This document shows, in pieces, positions 1 to 9,260 of a stretch of DNA of 64,000 bases (position 1 is the stretch's first letter; every line of letters starts with the position of its first letter). The stretch lies in NCBI GenBank assembly GCA_030440445.1, contig CP098528.1, positions 1,426,001 through 1,490,000 of the forward strand. Reading direction: 5' to 3'. The translations under genes and the position numbers were made by a program. Origin of the DNA: Halomonas sp. KG2. GTDB taxonomy: Bacteria; Pseudomonadota; Gammaproteobacteria; Pseudomonadales; Halomonadaceae. The notes beneath the pieces were generated by a model. The model was not told the origin of the DNA, searched no databases, and was given only the letters and a program-made list of their open reading frames with translations.

Positions 1-1231
1 TAAGCTGTTTGATGGGAACGGAGGCCCACTGCGTGATGGCGTGTCAATCAGGGTAGAAGATGGCCGTATCGGCGCTATTCTGGACGGTAGTGGAGAGGTG
101 GAAGGTATTGATGTCATTGATTGCGGCGGTCGTGTATTGATGCCCGGTTTGATTGATGCCCACTGGCACACCACCTTAGCGGCCATCTCCCAGATGGAAG
201 CCATGACTGCTGATATTGGCTATGTGCATTTGGTGGCAGCCAGAGAAGCAGAGCGAACCTTAATGCGTGGTGTGACTTCAGTTAGGGATGTGGGGGGGCC
301 ATCGTTTGCATTAAAGCGTGCTATTGATGAAGGTATTGTGAATGGTCCTAGGATATTTCCCGCAGGGGCGATGATTTCTCAAACATCGGGCCACGGTGAT
401 TTTAGAATGCGCCATGACATACCTCGTGGCAGCACAACACCGCTAAGTGAAGCAGAGCGTCAGGGCGTTGCAGTAATTGCGGATGGTGAGGCTGAAGTGC
501 TTCGACGCACGCGTGAGCAACTGATGCTAGGGGCTTCTCAGATCAAGTTGATGGCAGGCGGTGGAGTAGCCTCGCTTTATGACCCGTTAGATAGCACCCA
601 GTTTATGGAACGAGAGCTACGCGCAGCGGTTGAGGCTGCCGATGATTGGGGCACCTATGTGATGGTGCATGTCTATACGCCCCGCGGCATACAGCGCGCT
701 CTGCGGGCTGGTGTTAAGTCGATTGAGCATGGCCAATTAGCCGATGAAGAATCGGTAAGAATGATGGCTGGAGAGGGGGCGTGGTGGAGCCTTCAGCCTT
801 TCCTGCAAGATGAAGATGCCAACGTTTATCCTGATGCCGCGCGCCGAGAGTCTCAGCGCCAAGTGGCTGAAGGCACCGTTCGCGCTTATGAAATGGCACA
901 GCGGTTTAATGTGAAAACTGCCTGGGGGACAGACATTCTCTTTAGCCCTAAAAACACTCCGAATCAACTGCGGCATTTGGCAAAATTAACGCGCTTTTAT
1001 GATCCGCTAACAGTGTTGGCAATGGCAACGGGGCATAACGGTGATTTGTTGTCACTTTCAGGTCCTCGCAATCCCTATCCTGGTGTACTTGGGCGAATTG
1101 AGCCGGGTGCTCTAGCCGATCTATTAGTCGTAGATGGCGATCCAAGTCGCGATCTAGATTTTCTAAACGATCCAGAGAGCAATCTGCGAATGATTATGAA
1201 AGGTGGGCGAATTTATAAAGAGCAGCTATAA
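1..1231 (+). CDS. Amidohydrolase family protein, 5' end outside the window
   Basis: Metal-dependent hydrolase of the imidazolonepropionase/prolidase-like amidohydrolase superfamily. The reading frame is open from base 2 through the internal GTG at 41, so the true start lies upstream of the window. The visible part opens with KLFDGNGG, typical of the N-terminal beta-sandwich, followed by LMPGLIDAHWHT, the first metal-binding His-x-His of the TIM barrel. Later come KLMAGGG (likely the lysine region), MVHVYTP and SIEHGQ (further metal His), and WGTDILF with the catalytic Asp. The end, GALADLLVVDGDPSRDL, is the usual closing beta-sandwich segment. Substrate cannot be read from sequence. It converges on lnt, with 278 bp between the stop codons. 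Confidence 0.85.
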   Translation, partial: KLFDGNGGPLRDGVSIRVEDGRIGAILDGSGEVEGIDVIDCGGRVLMPGLIDAHWHTTLAAISQMEAMTADIGYVHLVAAREAERTLMRGVTSVRDVGGPSFALKRAIDEGIVNGPRIFPAGAMISQTSGHGDFRMRHDIPRGSTTPLSEAERQGVAVIADGEAEVLRRTREQLMLGASQIKLMAGGGVASLYDPLDSTQFMERELRAAVEAADDWGTYVMVHVYTPRGIQRALRAGVKSIEHGQLADEESVRMMAGEGAWWSLQPFLQDEDANVYPDAARRESQRQVAEGTVRAYEMAQRFNVKTAWGTDILFSPKNTPNQLRHLAKLTRFYDPLTVLAMATGHNGDLLSLSGPRNPYPGVLGRIEPGALADLLVVDGDPSRDLDFLNDPESNLRMIMKGGRIYKEQL

Positions 1232-1460
1232 AAAACGCTGAATATAATTTTAAAAGTTTTCTGTTAAAGCGATATTTTATTACTTGGTGATAAGTGCCTG
1301 AATAACATTAAGCGGGCACTGATCATAGGTAACCACGGGCTCGATAGTATCTACATTCTTGCAGCGTATGCATAAGCACTTGGCTACTCGGATGTTGTGG
1401 GAGGGAGCTTTAGCTCTGGTTCGACACTTCGACGATGATTCAACTGATTTGCATGGCTTA

Positions 1461-1485
1461 GCAAGGGCGGCTACACCGCCCTTGC
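1461..1485. terminator. Stem-loop between convergent genes
   Basis: A perfect 10-bp inverted repeat, GCAAGGGCGG and CCGCCCTTGC, with a 5-nt loop lies just past the stop of lnt (minus strand) and between two convergent genes. No long T tract follows, so it may be a weak terminator or a REP-like palindrome. The flanking text at 1398-1425 (GTGGGAGGGAGCTTTAGCTC) resembles the REP-type palindromes of pseudomonads. The rest of 1232-1509 shows no gene. Confidence 0.5.
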
Positions 1486-1509
1486 CCACTGGAAACGGCC
1501 TTCTTGGTT

Positions 1510-2967
1510 TTAACGCTTGCGCATCAAGCCAGGTAACAGTAGCAGGCCAGCGAATAGCCATGCAGGCCAACTACCTGTGCGGGTAAACGGAGTTGCCCCT
1601 TCCATGGCGTAAAATTCGCCAATAAGGTAGGTAGTTTCAAATTGCGCTGCGCTATCTACCAGCTCGCCACGGGGATTAATAATCGCGGTAATGCCGTTGC
1701 TAGTAGCGCGCACGACATAGCGACCATTCTCTAGCGCGCGCAGGCGGGCCATTTGTAAGTGTTGGTGTGGGCCAATGGAAGCGCCAAACCAAGTGTCATT
1801 AGATACCGTTACAATCACGTCGCTGTCTGCTGCACGGCGTGCCACCAATTGTGGGTAGATAATTTCATAGCAAATAGCGTTGCCAATGGTCACGCCGGCG
1901 GCCTGCATGGGTGTTTGTTCGGAGGCGCCTTTAGAAAAACTCGACATTGGTAGATCAAAGAAGTCGATAGCACCCCGTAACACACTTTCAAGCGGCAAGT
2001 ATTCGCCAAACGGCACGAGGTGCTCTTTTTGGTAATTGCCCTCTACGTTGCCAACACCAATCACGCTATTGAAATAACGGTTGTCCTCGTCGAGTTGGAC
2101 AATGCCGGTTAATAGCGCGGTGCTTGGCGGTAAGTTGGCTTGTACGCGCTCTAACACCGGGCGAGCTTGATTATCGATCATTGGCAGGGCGGTCTCGGGC
2201 CACAGGATGAGATCGGCATCATCCGCGACACGGCGGGTTAAATCGCTATAGGTATTTGCCGCTACGCGCTGGCCTTCGGGGGTCCACTTTAATAGCTGGG
2301 GCAGATTGCCCTGGAGTAGCGCAACGCGCGTGGGCTCGCTTGCTGGTGTCGTCCAGAGTGTGGGCAGTGCCAACGGAACGAGCCAAATAGCGGCTAATGG
2401 CAGCGCTGCCCACCATTGGCGTCGCAGCAGTTCAGCGCCTAAGGTGCCCGTGAGCACTACCAGTAAGGAAAGCAAATAAACGCCGCCTACGGGTGCCCAG
2501 TTGGCCAGCGGTGAATCTACATAGCTGGAGCCAACCAGTAGCCACGGAAAGCCGGTAAACAGATAAGTGCGCAGTACTTCCCCCAGTACCCATGCCCCTG
2601 CAAAGCTAGCCAATGCCCAGCGCGGGCTGCAAAAACGTCGATAAAGCCAAAACGTGCCTGCAAAAAAGAGTGCTAATACGGATACAAACAGAGCGGTCAG
2701 AAATACCGCCAGGGGAACGCCGGTATAGCCGTAGTCGTGAATGGATACATATACCCAAGAAGTGCCGCTGGCGAAGAGCGCTACGCCGTATAGCCAGCCT
2801 TTTAGTGCTGCTTGAGCAGGACTTAATGTATGCAGGCCAACATAAAGCAGGCCGATGGCGATGGGCCCTAGCCACCATAATTCAAACGGTGAAGCGGTAA
2901 GCGTCGTGAAACCACCGGCCACGAGGGCAGCCAGCAGTTGAAGTGCAAAGGTGGGCGTCAACCCCAT
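1510..2967 (-). CDS. lnt: Apolipoprotein N-acyltransferase
   Basis: Inner-membrane enzyme that transfers the third acyl chain to the N-terminal cysteine of lipoproteins. At 485 aa it is close to the family length. The N-terminal third has several hydrophobic segments. A periplasmic nitrilase-like domain follows, with the Glu-Lys-Cys triad visible as ILWPETALP (Glu), KEHLVPFGEYLP (Lys) and NAICYEIIYP (Cys). One last transmembrane segment lies at the C-terminus (WPAWLFAGLLLLPGL). It starts 37 nt after corC on the same strand, the conserved corC-lnt order of proteobacteria, so it is probably cotranscribed with it. Confidence 0.95.
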   Translation of the reverse strand: MGLTPTFALQLLAALVAGGFTTLTASPFELWWLGPIAIGLLYVGLHTLSPAQAALKGWLYGVALFASGTSWVYVSIHDYGYTGVPLAVFLTALFVSVLALFFAGTFWLYRRFCSPRWALASFAGAWVLGEVLRTYLFTGFPWLLVGSSYVDSPLANWAPVGGVYLLSLLVVLTGTLGAELLRRQWWAALPLAAIWLVPLALPTLWTTPASEPTRVALLQGNLPQLLKWTPEGQRVAANTYSDLTRRVADDADLILWPETALPMIDNQARPVLERVQANLPPSTALLTGIVQLDEDNRYFNSVIGVGNVEGNYQKEHLVPFGEYLPLESVLRGAIDFFDLPMSSFSKGASEQTPMQAAGVTIGNAICYEIIYPQLVARRAADSDVIVTVSNDTWFGASIGPHQHLQMARLRALENGRYVVRATSNGITAIINPRGELVDSAAQFETTYLIGEFYAMEGATPFTRTGSWPAWLFAGLLLLPGLMRKR

Positions 2968-3004
2968 GGTGATATCCTATCGGCAGGTTGAGGTGGGCGG
3001 TTGA

Positions 3005-3898
3005 CTAGCCGTCGCTGTCGTCGCCGTCGGTAGCATTTTCACCGGCGTCGTCGCGATAAGCTTCCAGCAACCGAATGCGTCGATTATCGGCATTAAGGAT
3101 GACGAACCGCCAGCCGCCCAGGCTAGTATGTTCGCCACGGCCTGGTAAGTGGCCAAATTGTTGCATCACAAGGCCGCCCACGGTATCGAATTCGTCATCA
3201 GAAAATTCGCTGCCAAAGCGTTCGTTGAAGTCTTCAATCGGTGTGAGAGCACGAATGGCGAAGTGGCCATTGTCCAGCGTGCGGATATCATCCTCTTCAT
3301 CGGTATCATGCTCATCTTCGATATCCCCAACGATCTGCTCCAGAATATCTTCGATAGTAATAATACCCGCCGTGCCGCCGTACTCATCCACCACAATGGC
3401 CATGTGATTGTGGGTATCACGGAATTCTTTCAGCAAACTGTTTAAGCGTTTGGACTCGGGAATAAACATTGCCGGGCGTAGCACGTCTTCCAGCTTGAAG
3501 GCATCACGGCTTTCTTGCGTTTGAGAGAGCAGGGGGAGCAAATCTTTAACTAGTAAGATGCCTTTTACATCGTCAAGATTCTCGCCAATGACCGGATAGC
3601 GGGAGTGCCCTGTTTCTTGAATTAATGGCAAATAGCCATCGCTGGTTTGATCAAGGGTAATGGCCGACACTTGAGAGCGTGGAATCAATATTTCACGCAC
3701 TTGCTGATCGCTGATTTCAAGAGCGCCTTCAATAATCATAATAGCGTCTTGATCTAGTTTCAGTTTCCCTGCGGTGTGGCGTAAAAACGTCATTAGCTCA
3801 TCGCGCGAGCTAGGTTCGTCATTGTCTCCGGAAAGGGCGCCAAAGAGTTTCTCGAGCCAGGATTTTTGATTTGAGTTGCTCGATCGGTCTTCGCTCAT
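3005..3898 (-). CDS. corC: CorC/HlyC family CBS-domain protein
   Basis: Cytosolic CBS-pair protein of the CorC (YbeX) family, linked in Enterobacteria to magnesium/cobalt efflux and ribosome metabolism. I take ATG at 3898 (MSEDRSSNSNQ, 297 aa). The longer frame would use TTG at 3925 and lacks the family N-terminus. Order: a conserved N-terminal region with IMIIEGALEISDQQVREILIPRSQV, two CBS motifs (around SRYPVIGENLDDVKGILLVKDLL and MAIVVDEYGGTAGIITIEDILEQIVGDIEDE), then a CorC_HlyC C-terminal domain (VGGLVMQQFGHLPGRGE). It lies upstream of lnt and downstream of ybeY, but a palindromic element separates it from ybeY. Confidence 0.93.
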   Translation of the reverse strand: MSEDRSSNSNQKSWLEKLFGALSGDNDEPSSRDELMTFLRHTAGKLKLDQDAIMIIEGALEISDQQVREILIPRSQVSAITLDQTSDGYLPLIQETGHSRYPVIGENLDDVKGILLVKDLLPLLSQTQESRDAFKLEDVLRPAMFIPESKRLNSLLKEFRDTHNHMAIVVDEYGGTAGIITIEDILEQIVGDIEDEHDTDEEDDIRTLDNGHFAIRALTPIEDFNERFGSEFSDDEFDTVGGLVMQQFGHLPGRGEHTSLGGWRFVILNADNRRIRLLEAYRDDAGENATDGDDSDG

Positions 3899-3991
3899 TG
3901 CGTCTAATCTCTCTATTACGTGCAAATAGTGACTTGCAAATAGTTGTGTGCAAACAGTACGTCAAAGCACTACTAAAAAACAGCTATGAAA

Positions 3992-4107
3992 CCTCTGATT
4001 AACTACGCTTGGCCATACTGCGTTAAAAATCGCCTCGAACGTGAGTCCGATTCTTTTTTCGTTAATTTTTGCCTTGTCTGGCCTGCGCTCATCACATTAA
4101 TCAGAGG
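3992..4107. repeat. MITE-like palindromic element
   Basis: The ends are perfect 11-bp inverted repeats, CCTCTGATTAA at 3992-4002 and TTAATCAGAGG at 4097-4107. The interior is imperfectly self-complementary: GGCCA at 4011 pairs with TGGCC near 4079, and GTTAAAAATCG matches CGTTAATTTTTG inverted. The element therefore folds into one long hairpin of about 116 bp. It fills most of the 308-bp gap between ybeY and corC, inside an otherwise compact operon. No protein is encoded. It resembles a miniature inverted-repeat transposable element or a long chromosomal palindromic repeat. Confidence 0.7.
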
Positions 4108-4206
4108 CTCCCTATGTGAAGATGGCTACAGGTAAACAGTCTGTCGTTTTATCACTGAGTCGGGGGATACACCACCCTAAAAGTAATTATCGATCAGGTT
4201 AACAGC

Positions 4207-4668
4207 TTACTCGTGATACGGGTCAGGAATATCGAGAGTGGCAAGCAGCTCGCGCTCTAACTGCTCCATCTCTTCCGCTTCCTGCTCTTCAATGTGGTCA
4301 TAGCCCATTAAGTGCAGCGTGCCGTGCACAACCATGTGCGCGTAATGATGCTCAAGAGGCTTCTGCTGTTCACGGGCCTCATGGGCAACGACGGCATGGC
4401 AAATAATCAGGTCGCCAAGTAATGGCAAACAGACGCCGGGAGGATTCTCAAAAGGAAACGAGAGCACGTTGGTTGATTTATCATTACCACGATAATCTCG
4501 ATTGAGTGCTTGGCTTTCTGCTTCATCCACAAAGCGAATCGTCAGCTCTAAGCGCTCATCATCGGGGTGGCGTGAGAAGACACAGCCCACCCAGTGGGTG
4601 AGCTGCTCAAGGGTGGGAAGCAACGGCTCATCGATGGCCGCCTGGCGGTCAATCACGATGTTACTCAT
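4207..4668 (-). CDS. ybeY: Endoribonuclease YbeY
   Basis: Single-strand-specific, metal-dependent endoribonuclease for 16S rRNA 3' maturation and late ribosome quality control. The signature zinc motif H-x3-H-x5-H is present as [11 protein letters not shown] near the C-terminus. [18 protein letters not shown] and [15 protein letters not shown] are the other conserved blocks. At 153 aa it is full length. Its ATG overlaps the stop of the ybeZ gene by 4 nt (ATGA), the usual translational coupling of this pair. Confidence 0.96.
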   Translation of the reverse strand: MSNIVIDRQAAIDEPLLPTLEQLTHWVGCVFSRHPDDERLELTIRFVDEAESQALNRDYRGNDKSTNVLSFPFENPPGVCLPLLGDLIICHAVVAHEAREQQKPLEHHYAHMVVHGTLHLMGYDHIEEQEAEEMEQLERELLATLDIPDPYHE

Positions 4669-5759
4669 CGAGGTGCCTCTCCTGCGCGCTCAAGTGCTTG
4701 CATGCGGGCTTCACGCTCCTGTTGGCGAGCTTCACGACGAGCGCGTTCTTGCACTTCCTGCTGCGACTCAAACTCGTCATAGGCTTCGATGATTCGCTGA
4801 ACCAGCGGGTGACGCACAACGTCTTTCGCAGCAAAGTGGGTCACGCCGATACCGGGGGTTTCCTTCAGAACATCCAGCACCTGTGAAAGACCAGAGCGCT
4901 GTCCGCGAGGAAGGTCTACCTGGGTAATGTCGCCGGTAATCACTGCTGTTGAGCCAAAGCCAATCCGTGTCAGGAACATCTTCATCTGTTCCGGCGTGGT
5001 GTTCTGGCTTTCGTCCAGGATGATGTAGGAGTTATTCAGCGTACGCCCACGCATATAAGCCAGCGGGGCAATTTCGATCACTTGGCGCTCAATGAGCTTA
5101 GCGACCTGTTCAAAGCCGATCATCTCGTACAGTGCATCGTAGAGCGGGCGGAGATAAGGGTCGATTTTCTGGGCAAGGTCGCCAGGAAGAAAGCCAAGCT
5201 TTTCGCCTGCTTCTACCGCTGGACGAACTAACAGAATGCGTCGCACTTCCTGCTGATTTAGTGCTTCTACCGCCGCGGCAACCGCCAAGTACGTTTTTCC
5301 CGTACCGGCAGGCCCAATACCGAAATTGATATCGTGCTCGCGAATGCTTTGTACGTAGCGCTGCTGATTAAGGCCGCGGGGCTTAATCATGGTGCGCGGT
5401 GTACGCATAATCACGTCATCGCTGTTGATGTCGCTATCATCCTCTTCTTCTAGCGCTTCTAAGCCAGATTCCTGAAGGAAGAGGTGAACTGTGTCTGCTG
5501 CAAGTTCTTCTGCCGCAGTTTCACGGTAAAGGTGCTCAAGCACGTTAGCAGCGGCTTTTATCCGGTTAGCGGCGCCGGCCAGCTGAAACACGTTGCCACG
5601 GTTGCGCAACGTCACGTCCAGGCGGCTCTCAATCAGTTTTAGATGCTCGTCCTGTTGGCCGCAGAGGCTAGCGAGACGCTGCGGATCATTGGGTTCAAGG
5701 CTTAGGGTGATAATGCGATTGGCCTGAGGTGATGGCTGGCTCAAGAGTAAGAAACCCAT
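4665..5759 (-). CDS. ybeZ: PhoH-like ATPase YbeZ
   Basis: Cytosolic PhoH-family P-loop ATPase/putative RNA helicase that works with YbeY. There is an N-terminal RNA-binding-type region (residues 10-90), then Walker A GPAGTGKT, the segment [16 protein letters not shown], and Walker [10 protein letters not shown], followed by [14 protein letters not shown]. The C-terminal 40 residues are very rich in Arg, Glu and Gln. 364 aa is normal or slightly long. It lies 71 nt downstream of miaB and is coupled to ybeY. Confidence 0.95.
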   Translation of the reverse strand: MGFLLLSQPSPQANRIITLSLEPNDPQRLASLCGQQDEHLKLIESRLDVTLRNRGNVFQLAGAANRIKAAANVLEHLYRETAAEELAADTVHLFLQESGLEALEEEDDSDINSDDVIMRTPRTMIKPRGLNQQRYVQSIREHDINFGIGPAGTGKTYLAVAAAVEALNQQEVRRILLVRPAVEAGEKLGFLPGDLAQKIDPYLRPLYDALYEMIGFEQVAKLIERQVIEIAPLAYMRGRTLNNSYIILDESQNTTPEQMKMFLTRIGFGSTAVITGDITQVDLPRGQRSGLSQVLDVLKETPGIGVTHFAAKDVVRHPLVQRIIEAYDEFESQQEVQERARREARQQEREARMQALERAGEAPR

Positions 5760-5830
5760 TAGTTGATGTATGTGAGACTCAGCTTACTGCCCCGGCGATG
5801 CCGGGGCAATTACCTAGGATAAGTGAGCAG

Positions 5831-7174
5831 TTAATAACGCTCTGGAGAGGCGAGATCGCCGCGCAACGAGTTGGGCAGCGCTTCGGTAATCTCCACGTCT
5901 ACAAAGTAGCCGATCAGTTCTGTTGGGTTGGCTGCCCGGAAGTTAACCACGCGGTTATTTTCGGTTCGCCCAGAGAGTTGGCCCGGGTCTCGCGGTGAGA
6001 AACCGGATACCAGAACGCGCTGGGTAGTGCCTACCATGCGTCGGCTGATCTGCGCTGCCTGCTGCAGAATTCGCTCCTGCAAAATGGCGAGACGCTGTTT
6101 TTTGACACTTTCCGGCGTTTCGTCCGGCAGGCCGGAGGCGGGTGTGCCTGGGCGTGCCGAGTAAACAAAGCTGAACGAGTGATCAAAGCCGATGCGATGA
6201 ATCAGGTCCATCGTTGCTTCGAAATCCTCTTCGGTTTCGCCAGGGAAGCCGATGATAAAGTCAGAAGAGAAGCTAATATCCGGACGGTTGGCGCGGATCC
6301 GCTCCATCTTCTCGATGTACTCTTCAGCGGTGTGGCCGCGCTTCATCGCACTTAAAATACGGTCAGAACCTGACTGTACCGGTAAATGTAGGTGGCTCAC
6401 CAGTTCCGGGATGTCGGCAAACGCATCTACCAGGCTATCCGTAAATTCCACCGGGTGAGAGGTCGTAAAACGCACGCGATCAATGCCATCCACTGCAGCA
6501 ACGCAGGCGATTAGTTCGGCAAGGTCGATCTCATCGCCTTCGTCATTTTCACCGCGATAAGCGTTCACGTTCTGGCCAAGCAGGTTAATTTCTCGCACCC
6601 CTTGATCGGCTAAGTGAATAACTTCATCAATAACTGATTCAAAGGGGCGGGAGACTTCTTCACCGCGGGTATAAGGCACGACGCAGAATGTGCAGTATTT
6701 CGAGCAGCCTTCCATGACAGAAACAAACGCGGTTGCGCCATCAGATTTTGGCTGGGGCAGGTGATCGAACTTTTCGATTTCTGGAAAAGTGACATCGACC
6801 GCGGCAATCTGATTGTTATTACGCGCGTCCAGCATTTTTGGCACGCGGTGAAGCGTTTGTGGGCCAAAAATCATATCGACAAAAGGCGCGCGCTTACGCA
6901 GCGCTTCACCTTCTTGGCTTGCCACACAGCCACCAACACCAATCACGAGGTCTGGATTGGCGTCTTTTAGCTTTTTCCAGCGACCCAATTGATGAAACAC
7001 CTTGTCCTGCGCTTTTTCGCGAATAGAGCAGGTGTTCAACAAGATAACGTCAGCTTCTTTTTCGTTATCGGTCAATTCCAGCTGGTGAGATTCGCCGAGC
7101 AGATCTGCCATCCGCGAGGAGTCGTACTCGTTCATTTGGCAGCCGTGCGTTTTGATAAAGAGCTTCTTCGCCAT
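5831..7174 (-). CDS. miaB: tRNA-2-methylthio-N6-dimethylallyladenosine synthase
   Basis: Radical-SAM methylthiotransferase that adds the 2-methylthio group to i6A37 of tRNAs reading UNN codons. Three N-terminal cysteines bind one 4Fe-4S cluster ([25 protein letters not shown]). The SAM cluster motif is CSKYCTFC, followed by [14 protein letters not shown] domain closes the protein ([22 protein letters not shown]). 447 aa is the family size. First gene of the block that continues with ybeZ-ybeY-corC-lnt. Confidence 0.97.
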   Translation of the reverse strand: MAKKLFIKTHGCQMNEYDSSRMADLLGESHQLELTDNEKEADVILLNTCSIREKAQDKVFHQLGRWKKLKDANPDLVIGVGGCVASQEGEALRKRAPFVDMIFGPQTLHRVPKMLDARNNNQIAAVDVTFPEIEKFDHLPQPKSDGATAFVSVMEGCSKYCTFCVVPYTRGEEVSRPFESVIDEVIHLADQGVREINLLGQNVNAYRGENDEGDEIDLAELIACVAAVDGIDRVRFTTSHPVEFTDSLVDAFADIPELVSHLHLPVQSGSDRILSAMKRGHTAEEYIEKMERIRANRPDISFSSDFIIGFPGETEEDFEATMDLIHRIGFDHSFSFVYSARPGTPASGLPDETPESVKKQRLAILQERILQQAAQISRRMVGTTQRVLVSGFSPRDPGQLSGRTENNRVVNFRAANPTELIGYFVDVEITEALPNSLRGDLASPERY

Positions 7175-7324
7175 CGGTACCTGTCATCTATGAGTCGTCG
7201 GGGGACGAGGGATGAATGAAAACATGAATGCAATCGTAATGGGCAGTGTAACGTACAGCCATTGAATGGCGGCATTATACGGACACAAGAAACCCGGGGC
7301 TAGCCGTTAACCTATAATCGATAC

Positions 7325-7352
7325 TTGACCCGAGCGTTTCTATCAGTATACT
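7325..7352 (+). promoter_or_regulatory. Sigma-70-type promoter of the tRNA-Asn cluster
   Basis: TTGACC at 7325-7330 and TATACT at 7347-7352 are separated by 16 nt. A GC-rich discriminator (GCACCG) follows, and the first tRNA begins 20 nt after the -10 box. This is the expected design of a strong stringently controlled stable-RNA promoter. The stretch 7175-7324 upstream shows no gene. Confidence 0.6.
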
Positions 7353-7372
7353 ACGCACCGTGTTTGAGCAGT

Positions 7373-7448
7373 TCCTCGATAGCTCAGTTGGTAGAGCAAA
7401 TGACTGTTAATCATTGGGTCGCAGGTTCGAGTCCTGCTCGAGGAGCCA
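7373..7448 (+). tRNA. tRNA-Asn (GTT), copy 1
   Basis: A 76-nt cloverleaf with CCA encoded: acceptor TCCTCGA pairs with TCGAGGA, D arm GCTC/GAGC, anticodon loop CTGTTAA (anticodon GTT), T arm GCAGG TTCGAGT CCTGC. First of three tandem copies. Confidence 0.97.
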
Positions 7449-7526
7449 ACATACTGAAGCCTAAAGCAGGTTTTATAGCGCTTTCAGTGGTGGCTTCGCT
7501 CTAAACACAGCAGCAAAATGTAATGT

Positions 7527-7602
7527 TCCTCGATAGCTCAGTTGGTAGAGCAAATGACTGTTAATCATTGGGTCGCAGGTTCGAGTCCTGCTCGAGGAGC
7601 CA
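7527..7602 (+). tRNA. tRNA-Asn (GTT), copy 2
   Basis: Identical in sequence to copy 1, including the acceptor stem TCCTCGA/TCGAGGA and encoded CCA, after a 78-nt spacer. Probably cotranscribed with the other two copies. Confidence 0.97.
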
Positions 7603-7641
7603 AATTGCTGTTCTGCTTTAATTACCGCCTACGGTAAACGT

Positions 7642-7717
7642 TCCCCGATAGCTCAGTTGGTAGAGCAAATGACTGTTAATCATTGGGTCGCAGGTTCGAG
7701 TCCTGCTCGGGGAGCCA
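7642..7717 (+). tRNA. tRNA-Asn (GTT), copy 3, integration target
   Basis: Same body as copies 1 and 2, but the acceptor stem is TCCCCGA/TCGGGGA, a compensated T-to-C and A-to-G pair change. Its last 17 nt (7701-7717) are repeated at 20982-20998, so the element entered here and restored an intact tRNA gene. Confidence 0.97.
7701..7717 (+). repeat. attL core (tRNA-Asn 3' end)
   Basis: The 17 bases TCCTGCTCGGGGAGCCA form the T-arm/acceptor 3' end of the third tRNA-Asn and are repeated exactly at 20982-20998. With the integrase gene next to it, this marks the left border of a 13.3-kb integrative element. Confidence 0.9.
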
Positions 7718-7832
7718 ACGGCCATTCTTGAGACTTCCTGAGAAAGCCAAAAATCATGTGTAACACTCTGAATGACATGATTTTTCACTCCTAGTTGTTC
7801 CTTGTTATTCCTTCCAAAACCAGATGCTAAGT

Positions 7833-7850
7833 GGTATACAGAACGGTATA
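7833..7850 (+). repeat. Paired GGTATA sites, left end of the element
   Basis: Two direct GGTATA hexamers at 7833 and 7845 (12 bp start to start, GGTATACAGAACGGTATA) lie between attL and the integrase start. The same pair with the same spacing occurs at 20903-20920 near attR. These are candidate arm-type integrase or excisionase sites. They overlap the integrase promoter region, which would allow autoregulation. Confidence 0.55.
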
Positions 7851-7882
7851 TGCCTCTGTTCGAAGATGCTCAGTATACCATC

Positions 7883-9088
7883 ATGACGCTTACTATCCGG
7901 CAAATAAACGCAACTAAACCCAGTACGAAAATTGTCAGCCTTTCTGATGGCCAGGGACTAGAGCTTAGGATCTCGCCTAATGGAAGCCGTGGTTGGCGTT
8001 TGCGCTACACACGCCCCAACGGCAAACGCAACATGACCAGCCTTGGCAGTTATCCAGAAGTGAGCCTTGCAGAAGCGCGCGAGAAGCGAACGGAGATAAG
8101 GCGGCAGTTAGCTCAGGGTATTGACCCCGTTGAGCAAAAACAGAGTGATAAACGTCAGCAGAAGCGCGCCGCGCAGAACACCTTCAAAGCACTGGCGATA
8201 GAGTGGCACGCTTCTATGGTGCCGCGCTGGAAAGAGACTTCTAAGCGCGCCAAAGATAGTATGCGCGTGTTGGAGATCTACGTATTCCCCAAAGTGGGCA
8301 ATCGTGCCATTGAAAGTATTCTGCCTCTGGAGTGGCTGGAAATACTGCGTGGGCTAGAGGATGCAGAAAAGTTCGAACAGAGACGCCGCCTACATGCTTT
8401 TTGCCGTGACATTTACCGCTTCGCTATCATAACGGGAAGGGTTAGCTATAATCCCCTTGCCGACCTAAATACAGCGCTTAAGCCCTATAAGAAGGGCAGC
8501 TTTCATCACGTCTCTCAACAAGAGTTACCGGCGCTTGTGCGTGATATTGAAGCGTATGATAAAAGCCCCATGGTGCGCATTGGCTTAAAGCTGTTGTTAC
8601 TGACCGCTGTGCGCCCTGGTGAACTGCGCTTGGCTGAGTGGACAGAGTTCGACCTACAAGCAGCTATATGGAAGATTCCCGCCGAGCGCATGAAGATGGG
8701 CAGGGTGCACCAAGTACCTCTACCTACTCAGGCAGTTGAAGAGTTGCGTTACCTGCATAAGCTAACCGGCCCATTCAAACTACTGTTCCCTGGTCGTAAT
8801 AACCCCCGTAAGCCGCTATCCGATGCGGCCTTTAACATGGCCCTAAAACGTATGGGCTATGAGGGGCGGCACGTACCCCATGGCACCCGCCATGTAGTGG
8901 CCACTGACCTTAAAGAGATGGGCTACCCTAGAGAATGGATAGAGGCTCAGCTATCACACAAGCTGCCGGGGATCGAGGGCATTTATACTCGCGCTGAACA
9001 CATGGCACCGGATCAGCGGCCTGCCATGATGCAGTTTTGGGGGGATTATCTTTTTAGCAAGAGGCGGAGCGGTGGTTTAGCGTCATGA
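7883..9088 (+). CDS. P4-type tyrosine integrase
   Basis: Site-specific recombinase of the P4-integrase group (N-terminal DUF4102-like arm-binding domain, then a core-binding domain and C-terminal catalytic domain). I choose ATG at 7883 (MTLTIRQINATKPS, 401 aa). The longer frame would use a TTG at 7802 and lacks the family's start. N-terminal block: SLSDGQGLELRISPNGSRGWRLRYT. Catalytic residues visible: Arg in TAVRPGELRLAEW, His-x-x-Arg in HGTRHVVATDL, Tyr in GIEGIYTRAEH. It lies 165 nt from the tRNA-Asn attachment site and is the integrase of this element. Confidence 0.95.
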   Translation: MTLTIRQINATKPSTKIVSLSDGQGLELRISPNGSRGWRLRYTRPNGKRNMTSLGSYPEVSLAEAREKRTEIRRQLAQGIDPVEQKQSDKRQQKRAAQNTFKALAIEWHASMVPRWKETSKRAKDSMRVLEIYVFPKVGNRAIESILPLEWLEILRGLEDAEKFEQRRRLHAFCRDIYRFAIITGRVSYNPLADLNTALKPYKKGSFHHVSQQELPALVRDIEAYDKSPMVRIGLKLLLLTAVRPGELRLAEWTEFDLQAAIWKIPAERMKMGRVHQVPLPTQAVEELRYLHKLTGPFKLLFPGRNNPRKPLSDAAFNMALKRMGYEGRHVPHGTRHVVATDLKEMGYPREWIEAQLSHKLPGIEGIYTRAEHMAPDQRPAMMQFWGDYLFSKRRSGGLAS

Positions 9089-9260
9089 GAGAGGGCTACG
9101 GGGGAGTCCATCAATTTCACTAAGTGCCTCTGCATCACGATTATAGCTTGCTACGGCCTTTGCTACTTATTCGGTGCAGTCGCGGCCGTTACTGTCTGGG
9201 TGGTAATCAAATAAGCTGGCACAAGCGGTAGAGAACACGGCTCGTAGGTATAAGTCACTT

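Noticed and set aside
1359..1586. 75-aa ORF between the amidohydrolase and lnt genes
   Set aside because: It overlaps the stem-loop and the 3' end of lnt on the opposite strand, with no family pattern.
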